64,000 bases of DNA from Salinarchaeum sp. Harcht-Bsk1 (GCF_000403645.1 NC_021313.1:2499014-2563013); one strand, 5' to 3'. Positions 8,683 to 18,385 are shown, counted from the stretch's first letter. Translations and numbers: made by a program. The notes: generated from the letters alone by a model not told the origin.

Positions 8683-9480
8683 TCACGCCGGCCGTGCGTC
8701 CACGATCAGCGTCGTCGGCAGCTTCGCCATCAGGTCGGCGGTGAACTCGCCCCACGGCCCGTCCTCGTACGCCTCGGGGGCGTCGGTGCCCGGTTCGCGG
8801 AGCTGCTCCACCGCGAAGTTCGCTGCACGGAGATCGGCGAAGACGTCGCTGATCCGGTGTCGGTAGGTCACCATCGGCGTCTCCATCCCCTCGACGTCCT
8901 CGACCTGCCTCGGCTCGCCGAAGTAGCTCTCGACGACCTCGTGGGTTTCCGGGTCGACCAGGTCGTACGTCGGATGCGGCATCGAGAAGACGAACCGGCC
9001 GTCGGGCCGAAGGACGCGACGTGCCTCCTCGAAGCACGCACGGAGGTCGTCGACCCACTGGAAGACCCAGGCGTCGCACGCCACGTCGAAACTGTCGTGT
9101 TCTAGCATCGACAGGTCGCGGACATCGCCCTCGACGAACTCGATGGATTCCGCGACGTCGTGTTCGGTGGCCAGTTCACGGGCGTGCTCGAGTTCCGAAG
9201 GCGAGACGTCGATTCCGGTACCGTCGGCGCCCCGCTTCGCGAGCGCGACGGTGCACTGGCCGCCGCCACAGCCGAGTTCGACGACCTCTGCACCGTCGAC
9301 GTCGGGCAGGAGATCGAGGTCGGCTGGTCCGTGCTCGCCGGTCCGTGGAACGTGGGTGCCCAGGCCCATCCAGTTGAGTTCGACCGGCAGATCCAGCTCT
9401 CGCTGGAAGTCGTCGGCGGTCGCCTCCCACCAGGCGCGGGCTTCCTCGGTCATGGCCGTCGCTTCCGAAGGATTCGGCAT
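8683..9480 (-). CDS. Class I SAM-dependent methyltransferase
   Basis: A 265-residue methyltransferase of the UbiE/Methyltransf_11 type. SAM-binding motif I is VVELGCGGGQCTVALA, motif II GTGIDVSPSELEHAREL, and the acidic post-II segment IEFVEGDVRDLSML; FDVACDAWVFQWVDD matches motif IV. Translation may instead start at residue 10 (MTEEARAWWEATADDFQREL), where the family usually begins. The acceptor is unknown; C-terminal residues such as YRHRISDVFADLRAANF resemble small-molecule methyltransferases. It stands alone between the PAS-GAF gene and a response regulator. Confidence 0.87.
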   Translation of the reverse strand: MPNPSEATAMTEEARAWWEATADDFQRELDLPVELNWMGLGTHVPRTGEHGPADLDLLPDVDGAEVVELGCGGGQCTVALAKRGADGTGIDVSPSELEHARELATEHDVAESIEFVEGDVRDLSMLEHDSFDVACDAWVFQWVDDLRACFEEARRVLRPDGRFVFSMPHPTYDLVDPETHEVVESYFGEPRQVEDVEGMETPMVTYRHRISDVFADLRAANFAVEQLREPGTDAPEAYEDGPWGEFTADLMAKLPTTLIVDARPA

Positions 9481-9543
9481 ATCTCTTCTGTCGGAGTGGC
9501 AACGGGTCGCGAGGGCCGTTGCCGGGTGATTGCTCGACGCGCT

Positions 9544-10113
9544 TCAGGAGAGGTCTTCGAGCACTTGGCGATACGATTCGTTTTCGGAGAGCTGGAGCAG
9601 TGCCTCGTCGCTCTCCTCGCGGATGACGGCGAGGCGGTCGACGAGTCGGGCGTATTCCTCGCTGGCGCGCAGTTCCGGTTCGGTCTTCTCCGAGTCGAGT
9701 AGCGCCTTCTTCGAGGCGAGCGCGAAGAACTGCTGGATCCGGTCGTCGTACTCGCCGCGGAGGAGCAACTGCTCGACGGTGTCGACGAGGTCCTCCCGCG
9801 AGACCGGCTTCACGAGGTAGTCGTCGAACCCCATTTCGACGATGTCGAAGTCGGGCTCGACCGCGGTGACCATCGCGACCTTGGACTCGATCCCCCGTTC
9901 CCCGATGGCGTCGAGCACCTCGTCGCCGGAGAGGCCGGGCATCCGCCGGTCGAGCAGGACGACGTCGACCGTCTCGTCGATCGCTTCGACCGCCTCGTCG
10001 CCGTCGTAGGCCGTCCTGACGGCGCAGTGATCGCCGAGCCAGGCGCTATAGAGGTCGGCCAGATCCGATTCGTCCTCCACGATGAGCACGACGGGCTGGC
10101 GCGCGCCGGTCAC
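9544..10113 (-). CDS. HalX-domain response regulator
   Basis: A 189-residue protein. The receiver domain covers residues 6-120, with acidic pocket EDE, phosphoacceptor D55 in VVLLDRRMPG, the T/S position in MVTAVEPD and Lys102 in YLVKPVSRED. The C-terminal 70 residues (DDRIQQFFALASKKALL ... LRASEEYARLVDRLAVIRE) form the helical HalX domain found in halobacterial response regulators. Its output role is unknown; HalX has no DNA-binding motif. The cognate kinase is not adjacent, as usual for haloarchaea. A candidate TATA element (minus-strand TTAAAATATC) lies at 10161-10170. Confidence 0.9.
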   Translation of the reverse strand: MTGARQPVVLIVEDESDLADLYSAWLGDHCAVRTAYDGDEAVEAIDETVDVVLLDRRMPGLSGDEVLDAIGERGIESKVAMVTAVEPDFDIVEMGFDDYLVKPVSREDLVDTVEQLLLRGEYDDRIQQFFALASKKALLDSEKTEPELRASEEYARLVDRLAVIREESDEALLQLSENESYRQVLEDLS

Positions 10114-10196
10114 GAGCGATCACCGAGGGACCAATACATTGTGCGATTACACGAAGGCCCGATATTTTAACCCGTCGCCCGTCTCGATTGGGTCCT

Positions 10197-10219
10197 CCGG
10201 TGGGATCGCACCACCGGAA
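10197..10219. terminator. Hairpin downstream of purL
   Basis: TCCGGTGG-7 nt-CCACCGGA forms a perfect 8-bp stem about 10 bases beyond the purL stop codon. Archaeal termination mainly uses T-runs, which are absent here, so it may instead be a 3'-end processing or stability element. Confidence 0.35.
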
Positions 10220-10229
10220 GACGGGAGGC

Positions 10230-12485
10230 TTAGTCCAGCGCGCGGTCGATCGTCGACCGCTGGCCGGCAATCTCGTCGGCTGCGAGGACGATCTCGTGGT
10301 CGCCGGCGGCGATCCGGAGCCGGCCGTCGTCGCTGCCCGCGCCGATCCGGCTGACGGGTGCGATGCCGTCGAATGCTGCCTCGACCGCCGCCGGATCGGT
10401 CGTCTGGACGAGCGCGCGGCCCGCGGCCTCGGAGAACAGTTCGCCCGCGGGATCCTCGCCGGGAAGCGCGACGTCGAGACCGGCGTCCTCGGTCACCATC
10501 TCCGCGAGGGTGACGGCGAGGCCGCCGTGGGAGACGTCGTGGACCGCGAGGGTCGCGTCCTGACGAGCCACCTCGGCGATCGCCGTGACGGTCGCCGACG
10601 GATCGTCGGGCACGGCGGGGAAGCGATCGGTGCCGCCGACCTGCGCGAGGTACTCCGAGCCGCCGAGGTCCTGCCCTGCGTCGGACTGCTCGATCGCGTC
10701 TCCGTCCTCGTCGAGTGCGGGACCGCCGACGAGCAGGAGTTTGCCCTCCGATTCGGCGGCGATGCCGGGGGTATCGTACCCCTTGCGCGTGCCGACCATC
10801 GCGAGCGTCGGCGTCGGCGGGATCGGGCCGGCCACGGAGTCGTTGTACAGCGAGACGTTGCCGCCGACGACCGGCGAATCGAGCGCTGCGCAGCCGTCGG
10901 CGAGGCCGTCGACGATCGCACCGAAGCCGCCGTAGACGTCGGGCTTCTCGGGATTCCCGCCGTTGAGGCAGTTGACCGCCGCGAGCGGAGTCGCACCCGT
11001 CGTCGCGAGGTTCGTCGCGTTCTCGACGGCGACTGCGCGGGCACCCTCGTAGGGATTCGCGTCGGTCCAGTTGGGGGCGGCGCCCGCGGAGATGGCGAGT
11101 CCGACGCCCTGTCCGCTCGCGTCGCCGTCCTCGTGGATGCCGGCGGCCTCTCGGATCGTCATCAGAGCCGCGTCGTCGCCGGGCTTGACCGCGGTCCGGG
11201 TACCGACCTCGTGATCGTACTGCCGGTAGACCCACTCCTTGCTCGCGGTGTTCGGGCTCGCGAGCACGGCCTCGAACGCGTCCTGGAGGTCGACGCCCTC
11301 GGGCCGGTCGCGGGGCTGGGATTCGGGCTCCTCCATCGGGAAGTCGTTGAACGGCGCGCCGTCGCCGAGGAACTCCGCGTCGGCGTCGACGACCGTCTCG
11401 CCGTCGAAGGTGCAGACGTAGTTGCCCTCGGTGACCTCGCCGATGACCGAGCAGCCGAGGTCGTAGCGATCGGCGACTGCCTCGACGCGCTCGACGTTCT
11501 CCGGCGTGACCTCGTAGCACATCCGCTCCTGGCTCTCCGCGAGCAGGATCTCCATCGCGTTCATATTTGGCTCGCGCTGCTGGACTTGCTCGAGATCGAT
11601 CTCCGCGCCGAGGCCACCCTGTGCGGCCATCTCGCTGGAGGCACCGCCGAGTCCCGCGGCGCCGAGGTCACGTGCGGCCTCGATCAGGTCCTCGTCGACG
11701 AGCTGCTCGTTGCACTCGATGAGAAGCTTCTCCGTGTAGGGGTCCCCGACCTGGACCGCGGGGCGGTCCTCCGTCTCCGCGTCCTCGTCTAAGTCCTCGC
11801 TCGCGAACGACGCACCGCCGAGGCCGTCCCGGCCCGTCGAGTTCCCGACGAGCACGAGTTTGTTCCCTGGTTCGTTGACTGCCGCGCGGACGAGGCGGTC
11901 CTCGCTCGTCAGGCCGACGCAGGCCACGTTCACGAGCGGGTTGCCCTCGTAGTCCGGGTGGAAGTCGACGCTCCCGCCGACGGTCGGAACGCCGATCGCG
12001 TTGCCGTAGTCGGCGATGCCCTCGACGACGCCCTCGAAGAGGTAGCGGGAGTGCTCGCGATCGAAGTCCCCGAAGTACAGCGAGTCCGTGAGCGCGATTG
12101 GGTACGCGCCCATCGAGAGCGTGTCGCGGACGATCCCACCGACGCCGGTCGCGGCGCCGTCGTAGGGATCGACGTAGCTCGGGTGGTTGTGGCTCTCGAT
12201 GCCGAGCGTGACGTAGACGTCGCCGTTGGGCGCGTCGGAGAGGTCACCGGCTGCATCCGCTACTTCTTCAGCCAGCGGATCGGGCAGCGCGACGACAGCC
12301 GCGTCGTCACCCGGCCCGACGACGATCCGCTCGCCCTCGGAGTCGAAGGCTCCGAGCAGCGGGCGCGAGGAGCGGTAGGCGCAGTGCTCGCTCCAGAGGT
12401 TCTCGAACAGCGCGGCCTCCGCGCGAGTGGGCTCCCGACCCAGTTCGTCGACGACGAGTTCCCGGTCTGCCTCGGCGAGGGGCAT
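10230..12485 (-). CDS. purL: Phosphoribosylformylglycinamidine synthase subunit PurL
   Basis: 751 residues. It converts FGAR, glutamine and ATP to FGAM in purine synthesis, acting with PurQ and PurS (not in this window). The N-terminal [20 protein letters not shown] (catalytic His34) and [16 protein letters not shown] are signatures of the PurL/PurM fold. [25 protein letters not shown] and [21 protein letters not shown] are the conserved ATP-binding loops, and a second PurM-like half carries [13 protein letters not shown] and [14 protein letters not shown]. The length matches the archaeal small-PurL type without a glutaminase domain. It is a single gene with its own TATA-like promoter at 12511-12519, immediately followed upstream by a foldback repeat. 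Confidence 0.97.
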   Translation of the reverse strand: MPLAEADRELVVDELGREPTRAEAALFENLWSEHCAYRSSRPLLGAFDSEGERIVVGPGDDAAVVALPDPLAEEVADAAGDLSDAPNGDVYVTLGIESHNHPSYVDPYDGAATGVGGIVRDTLSMGAYPIALTDSLYFGDFDREHSRYLFEGVVEGIADYGNAIGVPTVGGSVDFHPDYEGNPLVNVACVGLTSEDRLVRAAVNEPGNKLVLVGNSTGRDGLGGASFASEDLDEDAETEDRPAVQVGDPYTEKLLIECNEQLVDEDLIEAARDLGAAGLGGASSEMAAQGGLGAEIDLEQVQQREPNMNAMEILLAESQERMCYEVTPENVERVEAVADRYDLGCSVIGEVTEGNYVCTFDGETVVDADAEFLGDGAPFNDFPMEEPESQPRDRPEGVDLQDAFEAVLASPNTASKEWVYRQYDHEVGTRTAVKPGDDAALMTIREAAGIHEDGDASGQGVGLAISAGAAPNWTDANPYEGARAVAVENATNLATTGATPLAAVNCLNGGNPEKPDVYGGFGAIVDGLADGCAALDSPVVGGNVSLYNDSVAGPIPPTPTLAMVGTRKGYDTPGIAAESEGKLLLVGGPALDEDGDAIEQSDAGQDLGGSEYLAQVGGTDRFPAVPDDPSATVTAIAEVARQDATLAVHDVSHGGLAVTLAEMVTEDAGLDVALPGEDPAGELFSEAAGRALVQTTDPAAVEAAFDGIAPVSRIGAGSDDGRLRIAAGDHEIVLAADEIAGQRSTIDRALD

Positions 12486-12510
12486 TCTTGGGCGGAAGTT
12501 GCCGTAGACC

Positions 12511-12519
12511 GAATAAATG
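12511..12519 (-). promoter_or_regulatory. TATA-like box of purL
   Basis: CCATTTATTC on the minus strand, centred about 30 bases before the purL ATG (12485). This spacing suggests a leaderless transcript. Confidence 0.5.
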
Positions 12520-12595
12520 GCTTCCCATGTGCGAGGCGGCTAGGAACGATTGCTGTGATGGCGCGGTGAGAGAATGGGGGCTATAAGATGTGCTC

Positions 12596-12996
12596 CGAAA
12601 GCCCCCGAACGCTCGACATTCCGGGGCTTGCTGCGGTCCTCAGTCGCTTCGCTCCCTGCGGTCCTTGCATCGCCCGGGAACGATCGACCGCCCGGCCCCT
12701 TTCGAAGTCCCACCCACCGCACCTCGTGCCTCCCCAACCTCCTGCGCTGCTCGGGCTCGCTCCGCTCACCGCTGCGCTGCTCGTCCCTCGCACGCTACGC
12801 GACGGCTTCGCCGCCGCGAAACGCGCGCCACTGCACCTTCGCCGGGTATCGACCACCTCGAAAAGCTATACGGGTGGGACTCCGGAAGGGGCCGACCGCT
12901 CGTCGCAGGTAACGACGGAAGCACTGCAGCGAAGGAGCGTAGCGACTGAGCGAAGCGCGCAGCGAGTTAGCTTCGACGAGCGGGAGGGGGCTTCCG
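12596..12996. repeat. Foldback dispersed repeat, copy A
   Basis: About 400 bases with imperfect inverted arms (12596-12715 and 12872-12996) around a 155-base centre. The arms begin with CGAAAGCCCCCGA and end with GGGGGCTTCCG, and share GCTCGAC, TCAGTCGCT, a C/T-rich stretch and CGGCCCCTTTCG-GTCCCACCC. A second copy in the same orientation is at 59126-59533. A central hairpin sits at 12798-12818. The arms may extend outward to the GGCTATAA-like sequences at about 12578 and 13008. Translations of this DNA are low-complexity and look spurious. It could be a non-autonomous mobile element or a structured regulatory or RNA element; no transposase is present. Confidence 0.85.
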
Positions 12997-13085
12997 AAGG
13001 CGGCTATAATCAAATCTCCACCATTCACCGGCGAATTCGGAGGGGGAACCGGGAACTATCAACGCCGGAGCCGAACCGTCGAATC

Positions 13086-13940
13086 ATGAACGTCCTGATC
13101 ACGGGAGCGCACGGAACGGTCGGCACAGCAATAACGAACCATCTCGAACACGACGACCGCTTCGAGTTCACGCTGCTCGACGTCGCGGAGCCCGACGGCG
13201 TCTACGACGGCGAGCCGCCAGGCGAAGTCGTCACTGCGGACGTCACCGATTACGACGACATCCGACCCCACTTCGACGGCCAGGACGCCGTCGTCCACTT
13301 GGCGCTGATCCCCGGAACCGGCGGCGCGGGCTCTCGCGAGATCCCGTGGAACCAGGCCCAGACGGACAATCTCGAGGCACTGCACAACGTCGCGAAAGCG
13401 GCCGAGGACGCAAACGTCGACTCCTTCCTGTTCGCCTCCTCGAATCACGCCGTCGGGCTGGTCGAGGTCACCAACCAGCCCGAGGTCTACCACGACCAGG
13501 GAATCGTCGCGGGCCACGACGAACCGCACCGCCCGGACTCCCGGTACGGACTCACCAAGAGCTACGGCGAGGACCTCGGGCGCTTCCTCGCGGAGGTCCA
13601 CGACGTCAGCTTCTACGGGCTCCGGATCGGCGCAGTCCGCGATCCCGCCTACGACCATCCCTTCGGCGACGCCGAGCGCGGCGTCGATGAGGGTCGCTGG
13701 GAGCGTGGCAGTGAGGACTACGACGAGATGGTCGCGCGCATGAAGGGGCTCTGGCAGTCCCGCCGGGACATCGCCCAACTCGTCGAGTGCTGTCTGGTCG
13801 ACGACTCCGTCGAGTGGGACCACTTCTACGGCGTCAGCGCGAACGAGCGACGCTGGCTCGACGACCTCGAGTACGCGAAGGAAACGATCGGCTACGAGCC
13901 GGCGGACGAGGGCGAGGAGTGGGACGCGCCGCCGGAGTGA
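13086..13940 (+). CDS. Azf-like NAD-dependent epimerase/dehydrogenase (extended SDR)
   Basis: 284 residues. Rossmann motif VLITGAHGTVGTAI at the N terminus, ADVTDYDD acidic loop, VVHLALIPG, FASSNHAVG with the catalytic Ser, YGLTKSYGE with the catalytic Tyr-x3-Lys pair, then LRIGAV and YGVSANERRW near the C terminus. The SSNHAVG and YG(V/I)S-N-R motifs match the haloarchaeal Azf family (NAD-dependent glucose-6-phosphate dehydrogenase of Haloferax) and related uronate dehydrogenases. The substrate is inferred, not shown. The ATG at 13086 follows the foldback repeat by 90 bases; an open frame through that repeat is not considered coding. Confidence 0.8.
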   Translation: MNVLITGAHGTVGTAITNHLEHDDRFEFTLLDVAEPDGVYDGEPPGEVVTADVTDYDDIRPHFDGQDAVVHLALIPGTGGAGSREIPWNQAQTDNLEALHNVAKAAEDANVDSFLFASSNHAVGLVEVTNQPEVYHDQGIVAGHDEPHRPDSRYGLTKSYGEDLGRFLAEVHDVSFYGLRIGAVRDPAYDHPFGDAERGVDEGRWERGSEDYDEMVARMKGLWQSRRDIAQLVECCLVDDSVEWDHFYGVSANERRWLDDLEYAKETIGYEPADEGEEWDAPPE

Positions 13941-14084
13941 GACGCGTTTCGTCGGGGCGAGATCTGGGGACCTCCGACGAGCCGAAACCATCGACGCTGC
14001 CGCCCGATCCCTGGTAACGAACGCCTACGGCCCAGCCCCTCGCGTTCCGATCCCCTTTTGGCGACAGCACGCCAACGACGACCT

Positions 14085-14768
14085 GTGCTGTCGTGCGAGC
14101 TCCACACGCACTCGAAGCTGTCTCACGACGGGCGTGACCCCGTCGACCTCCTCGTCGAGCAGGCCGACGCGGTCGGCCTCGACGCGCTCGCCGTCACCGA
14201 CCACGACGAGATCGAGGCCAGCCTGGAGGCAGCGGAGCTCGCGGAGGAACGCGGTATGGTCGGCATCCCCGGCATCGAGGTGACGAGCCGGGCCGGCCAC
14301 ATTCTGGGCCTCGGCGTCGACGAGCAGATCCAGCCGGGGCTCCCCTACGAGAACACGCTGAACCTGATTCGGGACGCCGGCGGGATCGCGGTGATCCCAC
14401 ATCCCTTCCAGGAGGCCCGCCACGGCGTCATGGCGAACATCACGCTCGACCAGCTCGCGATGGCCGACGCGATCGAGGTCTACAACTCTCGACTGCTCAC
14501 CGGGCGCGCGAACCGGCAGGCGAAGCGGTTCGCCCAGGAGAACGGGCTGCCGATGGTCGCCGGGAGCGACGCCCACATCAGCGAGATGGTCGGGCAGGCC
14601 CGCACGCTGATCGACGCGACCGAGCGCTCCGTGCCCTCGATTCTCGACGCCATTCGCGCTGGCGGCACCGAGATCGACGGCAAGCGAACGCCCTGGCGAA
14701 TCAGCTTCCGCCAGCTCGCTGGCGGCGTCTCTCGGCGCATCCAGCGCCGGCTGGCGTTCTTCGGGTGA
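14085..14768 (+). CDS. PHP-domain metal-dependent phosphoesterase
   Basis: 227 residues beginning at a GTG (VLSCELHTHSKLSHDG), the usual PHP start; an in-frame TTG at 14058 would add nine residues. Metal ligands are visible in ELHTHSKLSHDG, VTDHDEIEA, GIEVTSRAGHILGLG, IPHPFQEARHG and AGSDAHISE. Relatives are histidinol-phosphatase or 3',5'-nucleoside bisphosphate phosphatases. The C-terminal tail (ISFRQLAGGVSRRIQRRLAFFG) is basic and amphipathic. The stop lies only six bases before the next gene, so the two are probably one transcript. Confidence 0.87.
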   Translation: MLSCELHTHSKLSHDGRDPVDLLVEQADAVGLDALAVTDHDEIEASLEAAELAEERGMVGIPGIEVTSRAGHILGLGVDEQIQPGLPYENTLNLIRDAGGIAVIPHPFQEARHGVMANITLDQLAMADAIEVYNSRLLTGRANRQAKRFAQENGLPMVAGSDAHISEMVGQARTLIDATERSVPSILDAIRAGGTEIDGKRTPWRISFRQLAGGVSRRIQRRLAFFG

Positions 14769-14774
14769 TCGCGG

Positions 14775-15971
14775 ATGGGAGGAGCGCCCGACGACGAGTA
14801 CTCGAAGCCTCCCGCCGAGGAGACGCTACGCGCGGACGATCCAGCAGCGGTCGAGCTCGCGGTCCGGCAGGGCGACCCGCTCTCGGGCGCCAACGGCTTC
14901 GCCGGCCTCGTCGACCTCGGCTCCCCGGGATCCGACGGGGACCGTGCGCTCGTCCGGGACGTGCTCGGCCGCGAGCCGCTGTACATCGAAGCGGACGCGC
15001 CGACAGACGGCATCCCGGCGGACGACGCCTGGGCGTTCGACCCGACGGCGCTCGACGATCCGGTGCTGTTCCCGGCCGGTGCGATCCAGGACGAGGCGGG
15101 CCGACGGGACCGACTCCGCCTCCCCACGAACTCCGGCGTCGGCGACGTCGGCGGCTCCGCGGCGGCGGTCCCTGGGTCCGCGGTCGACGAACTCCGCGAC
15201 GCGATCGACGCAGCGCTCGGCGCCCTCGACGACGCGACGCCGGTCGCCTTCTCCGGCGGCGTCGACTCGGGCCTCGTCGCGACCGGGACCGACGGACCGC
15301 TGTTCGTCGCCGGCTTCCCGGAGAGCCACGACCTCGAGGCCGCCCGCGACGCTGCCGCGGCGATGGACCGCGAGCTACGGGAGGTGCGACTCACCCACGA
15401 CGCGATCGAGCGGGCCGTTCACGCGGTCGCGGAGGCCACCGGCCGTACGAATCCGATGGACGTCTCGATCGCGATCCCGCTGTACCTCGTCGCCGAACGG
15501 GTCGCGGCGGACGGCCACGAGACGCTCGCGGTCGGACAGGGCGCCGACGAACTGTTCGGCGGCTACGCCAAGGTCGCGAAGGCTCCCGAGGACGACCGGG
15601 TAGAGGCCGACAGCGTCGCCGGCGCACGCGACGAACTACTCGGGACGCTCCCCGAGCAGCTTCCCCGTGACGTCCTCGCGATTCGCGCGGCTGGCGTCGA
15701 GCCGATCGCACCGCTGCTCGACGATCGGGTCGTCCGCGCCGCCCTCGCGCTCCCGGAGGCACTGTTGGTTCGCGACGAGGAGCGGAAGGTCGCTCTCCGA
15801 CGGGTCGCGACTGACCGGCTCCCGGAATCGGTCGCCATTCGCGACAAGAAGGCGCTTCAGTACGGCAGTCTGGTCTCGCGAGAACTCGATCGACTCGCGC
15901 GCCAGCACGGGTTCAAACGGCGGATGGACGACCACGTCGGCCAGTACGTCCGGGACCTGGTCGAGGAGTAG
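14775..15971 (+). CDS. Asparagine-synthase-like protein (C-terminal synthetase domain)
   Basis: 398 residues. The PP-loop ATP pyrophosphatase motif PVAFSGGVDSGLVA is at about residues 155-168, with the Asn-synthase signatures VGQGADELFGGYAKVAK and PLLDDRVVRAALALPEALLVR, then the typical KVALRRVA and IRDKKALQYGS segments. The first 140 residues occupy the place of the glutaminase domain but lack the N-terminal Cys and look degenerate (LGREPLYIEADAP, WAFDPTALDDPVLFPAG). Amide transfer from glutamine is therefore doubtful; ammonia-dependent ligation or another ATP-dependent modification is possible. It is paired with the PHP gene upstream. Confidence 0.85.
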   Translation: MGGAPDDEYSKPPAEETLRADDPAAVELAVRQGDPLSGANGFAGLVDLGSPGSDGDRALVRDVLGREPLYIEADAPTDGIPADDAWAFDPTALDDPVLFPAGAIQDEAGRRDRLRLPTNSGVGDVGGSAAAVPGSAVDELRDAIDAALGALDDATPVAFSGGVDSGLVATGTDGPLFVAGFPESHDLEAARDAAAAMDRELREVRLTHDAIERAVHAVAEATGRTNPMDVSIAIPLYLVAERVAADGHETLAVGQGADELFGGYAKVAKAPEDDRVEADSVAGARDELLGTLPEQLPRDVLAIRAAGVEPIAPLLDDRVVRAALALPEALLVRDEERKVALRRVATDRLPESVAIRDKKALQYGSLVSRELDRLARQHGFKRRMDDHVGQYVRDLVEE

Positions 15972-16079
15972 ACTGGTGGCGTCGACCCGGGCGGTTGCGT
16001 CCGTCGCTACGGGCGATGCCGACCATGCGGAAGCGTTCGTCGAGGCTGGCGACGGAGTTGGAAGCGTCGATCCCGCTGC

Positions 16080-16973
16080 TCAGTCGTCTCGAAGGCGCTC
16101 GTAGGCCTGCTGGACGAGCATGAACTCGGAACGACTGCCGTCGGAGCGATCGGGGTGGACCTCCTTGACCTGTTCGAGGTACGCTTGCCGAACGTCGTCG
16201 CTGGAGGCGCTGCCTTCGAGCCCGAGCGCCTCGTAGGCCTGGGCGCGACGGAGTTCGACGTCGCTGACGATCCCCTGTTCGATGCCGTCGTCCTTGCAGT
16301 CCGGGCAGAACCGCTCGGTACGGCCGTCGACGGTCGTCACGCGGTAGAGTTCGATCGAGTAGAGGCCGCCACACTGGTCGCAGGCGGTTTGCGTCGTCGC
16401 GGGCTTGCCGGTCGCACCGTCGGTGACGGCCTCACCGGTTGCCGCGGATCCGCAGGCGTCAGTTCCCGTCTTGCCGTTCGATCCTGTCCTGGCATCCGAT
16501 CCCGCACTTGCGGACGCGTCGCCAGTGGCACCAGGATCGTGCGCGGTGCTGGGTCCACCACTGCCGGTGGCCCTTTTCGAGCGACCCGTTTCCGAGCCGG
16601 CTCCCGCCGACGCGTCGTCGGGCGTCGAGCCTGCTTCGTTCGCCGTGGTGTCCTCCGGGGTCTCGCTCCCGTCGGCCTCGGAGCGCCCGTCTGCGTCGCC
16701 GGGCCGTTCGCCCGCGGAGACGTCCGTACGGCAGTTCGAACAGAGGATCATGTCGGTCCCGTCGGGGAGCGCCGTCCGCGAGAGATCCGTCGCCGTCACT
16801 GTCTCGCCACAGCCCTCGCAGTCGACGGTCGAGCGCGCTGCGAGCTCCTCGGCGTGGTAGCGACACTCCGGACAGACGGTCATCGGGCCGCTGGGCAGGA
16901 TCACTTCCGCGAGCTGCTGTACCGGCCCCTCCCGGTCGCAGGCGTCGCAGATTGCCGTCCCGGCGGCGGTCAT
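16080..16973 (-). CDS. Zinc-ribbon protein with C-terminal J domain
   Basis: 297 residues. Three CxxC...CxxC ribbons are visible: CDACDREG/CPECRYH and CEGCGETV/CSNCRTD in the first 85 residues, and CDQCGGLY/CPDCKDD at about 190-225. A low-complexity Gly/Ser/Thr/Ala linker (about 85-185) separates them. The last 60 residues are a J domain (AYEALGLEGSASSDDVRQAY, helix II, VKEVHPDRSDG with the HPD motif, then FMLVQQAYERL). The HPD motif should stimulate an Hsp70 (DnaK). Unlike classic DnaJ, the J domain is C-terminal and no substrate-binding domain is recognised. Confidence 0.85.
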   Translation of the reverse strand: MTAAGTAICDACDREGPVQQLAEVILPSGPMTVCPECRYHAEELAARSTVDCEGCGETVTATDLSRTALPDGTDMILCSNCRTDVSAGERPGDADGRSEADGSETPEDTTANEAGSTPDDASAGAGSETGRSKRATGSGGPSTAHDPGATGDASASAGSDARTGSNGKTGTDACGSAATGEAVTDGATGKPATTQTACDQCGGLYSIELYRVTTVDGRTERFCPDCKDDGIEQGIVSDVELRRAQAYEALGLEGSASSDDVRQAYLEQVKEVHPDRSDGSRSEFMLVQQAYERLRDD

Positions 16974-17079
16974 ACGTTGGGAAGTGGTCGCCTCCCTACT
17001 AAATTCCTTTCGCGGCGCCGTCGGCGGTTCCAGGCGGACGCCTCCCGACGACCAGCGGCCCGACCCGCCGTCGACGGTC

Positions 17080-18285
17080 TCAGAACGTCGAGAGCTCGCC
17101 CTCGATGACGCGCTCTGTGATCGAGGTGACGTCGGCGAGGTGCTCGTCGACGATATCGACGACGTCGGCCTCGATGTCTTCGACGGCGACGTCTTCCTCG
17201 GTCACGACGTGGACGTCCGCGACGTGTGGCTGGTCGATCGGTCGGCCGATCTGGGAGAGGAGTCGGACGCGGAGGTCGCGGATCCCGCCGACCTCCGCGA
17301 CGACGTCCTCTGCGATCTCCGTCGAGAGGAGGTTGTAGATCTTCCCGATGTGGTTGACCGGGTTCTTGCCGGAGGAGGCCTCCATCGACATGGAGCGGTT
17401 GGGCGTGATGAGGCCGCTCGCGCGGTTTCCACGGCCGACGGAGCCGTCGTCGCCCTGCTCGGCGCTCGTTCCCGTGACGGTGAGGTAGACGGACTCCTCC
17501 TCGTAGTCGTCGGCGGTGTTTACGTACACGTCGACGGAGCGGTCGGTGATCTCGTCGGCGACGGATTCGACGAAGGAGCGGACGCCGCGGACGGCCTCGT
17601 CGTACTCGTCGAGGTTGCCGACGTACTCGTCGACGATCGCTGCGGCGACGGTCACGTCGATGTGGTCCCCCTCGCGCTTGCCCATGATCTTCACGTCGGG
17701 GCCGAGTTCGGGATTGGTGTCGGCGTACTCCGTGTTGAGGCGGTGCTCGGCCTCGTAGACGATACGCTCGGTTTCAGTGAGCGGCGCGTGGCCGACGCCG
17801 AAACTGGTGTCGTTGGCCATCGGGACGGAGGCGCCGTCCTCGCCGAAGACCTCTTGCAGGTCGCCGCTGCCTTCGCCCAGTTTGACGTCGACGACGATGT
17901 CCGAGCCGAGCGTGAGTTCGGGGATGGTCTCGGAGAGGTACTCACGGGCGGCTTCCAGGGCGATCCGTTCGGTCGGGATCTTGGTGCCCTGGTACTCCTT
18001 CGTCGCACGCCCGACGATCAGCATGTAGATCGGGGACTGGACCTCGCCGCCTCCGTAGGCGGGTGCGGCCTCGCCCGCCACGAGCTGGGTCTCGTCGGTG
18101 TTGAAGTGCAGGACGGTGCCGACGCGATCGAGGTACGCCTGTGCGAGCGCCTCCGAGACGTGCTCGGCGACCCCGTCGCAGATAGAGTCCGGGTGGCCGA
18201 TGCCCTTTCGCTCGACGATCTCCACCTCCTGGTCCTCGACCGCGTCGCGATCGATCGCTTCGACGCGGATGTTCCGATCGGTCAT
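17080..18285 (-). CDS. mat: Methionine adenosyltransferase, archaeal type
   Basis: 401 residues. It makes S-adenosylmethionine from methionine and ATP. The sequence matches the archaeal MAT family (COG1812): [20 protein letters not shown] at the N terminus, [46 protein letters not shown], the glycine-rich [19 protein letters not shown], and [14 protein letters not shown]. The ATG at 18285 is supported by a TATA-like box at 18312-18318; longer upstream frames are not family-like. A single-gene unit. Confidence 0.97.
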   Translation of the reverse strand: MTDRNIRVEAIDRDAVEDQEVEIVERKGIGHPDSICDGVAEHVSEALAQAYLDRVGTVLHFNTDETQLVAGEAAPAYGGGEVQSPIYMLIVGRATKEYQGTKIPTERIALEAAREYLSETIPELTLGSDIVVDVKLGEGSGDLQEVFGEDGASVPMANDTSFGVGHAPLTETERIVYEAEHRLNTEYADTNPELGPDVKIMGKREGDHIDVTVAAAIVDEYVGNLDEYDEAVRGVRSFVESVADEITDRSVDVYVNTADDYEEESVYLTVTGTSAEQGDDGSVGRGNRASGLITPNRSMSMEASSGKNPVNHIGKIYNLLSTEIAEDVVAEVGGIRDLRVRLLSQIGRPIDQPHVADVHVVTEEDVAVEDIEADVVDIVDEHLADVTSITERVIEGELSTF

Positions 18286-18311
18286 TGCACTGCCATTCCG
18301 CATCCCTTCGC

Positions 18312-18318
18312 CTATAGC
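18312..18318 (-). promoter_or_regulatory. TATA-like box of mat
   Basis: GCTATAG on the minus strand, 27-33 bases upstream of the mat start codon, which fits a leaderless message. Confidence 0.5.
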
Positions 18319-18385
18319 TTGCGATAGTGGCGACGATGGACGGCGGTTCCGAGATTTCGCCGGCGGAGTGCCGAGCGTGGCGGGC

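Noticed and set aside
10147-11792. Open frames of 457 (minus) and 534 (plus) codons inside purL
   Set aside because: purL is full length with all motifs. The others are out-of-frame shadows.
12588-13085. N-terminal extension of the Azf-like gene through the foldback repeat
   Set aside because: The frame is open only because the repeat is GC-rich. The family starts at the Rossmann strand at 13086, and the same repeat elsewhere is not coding.
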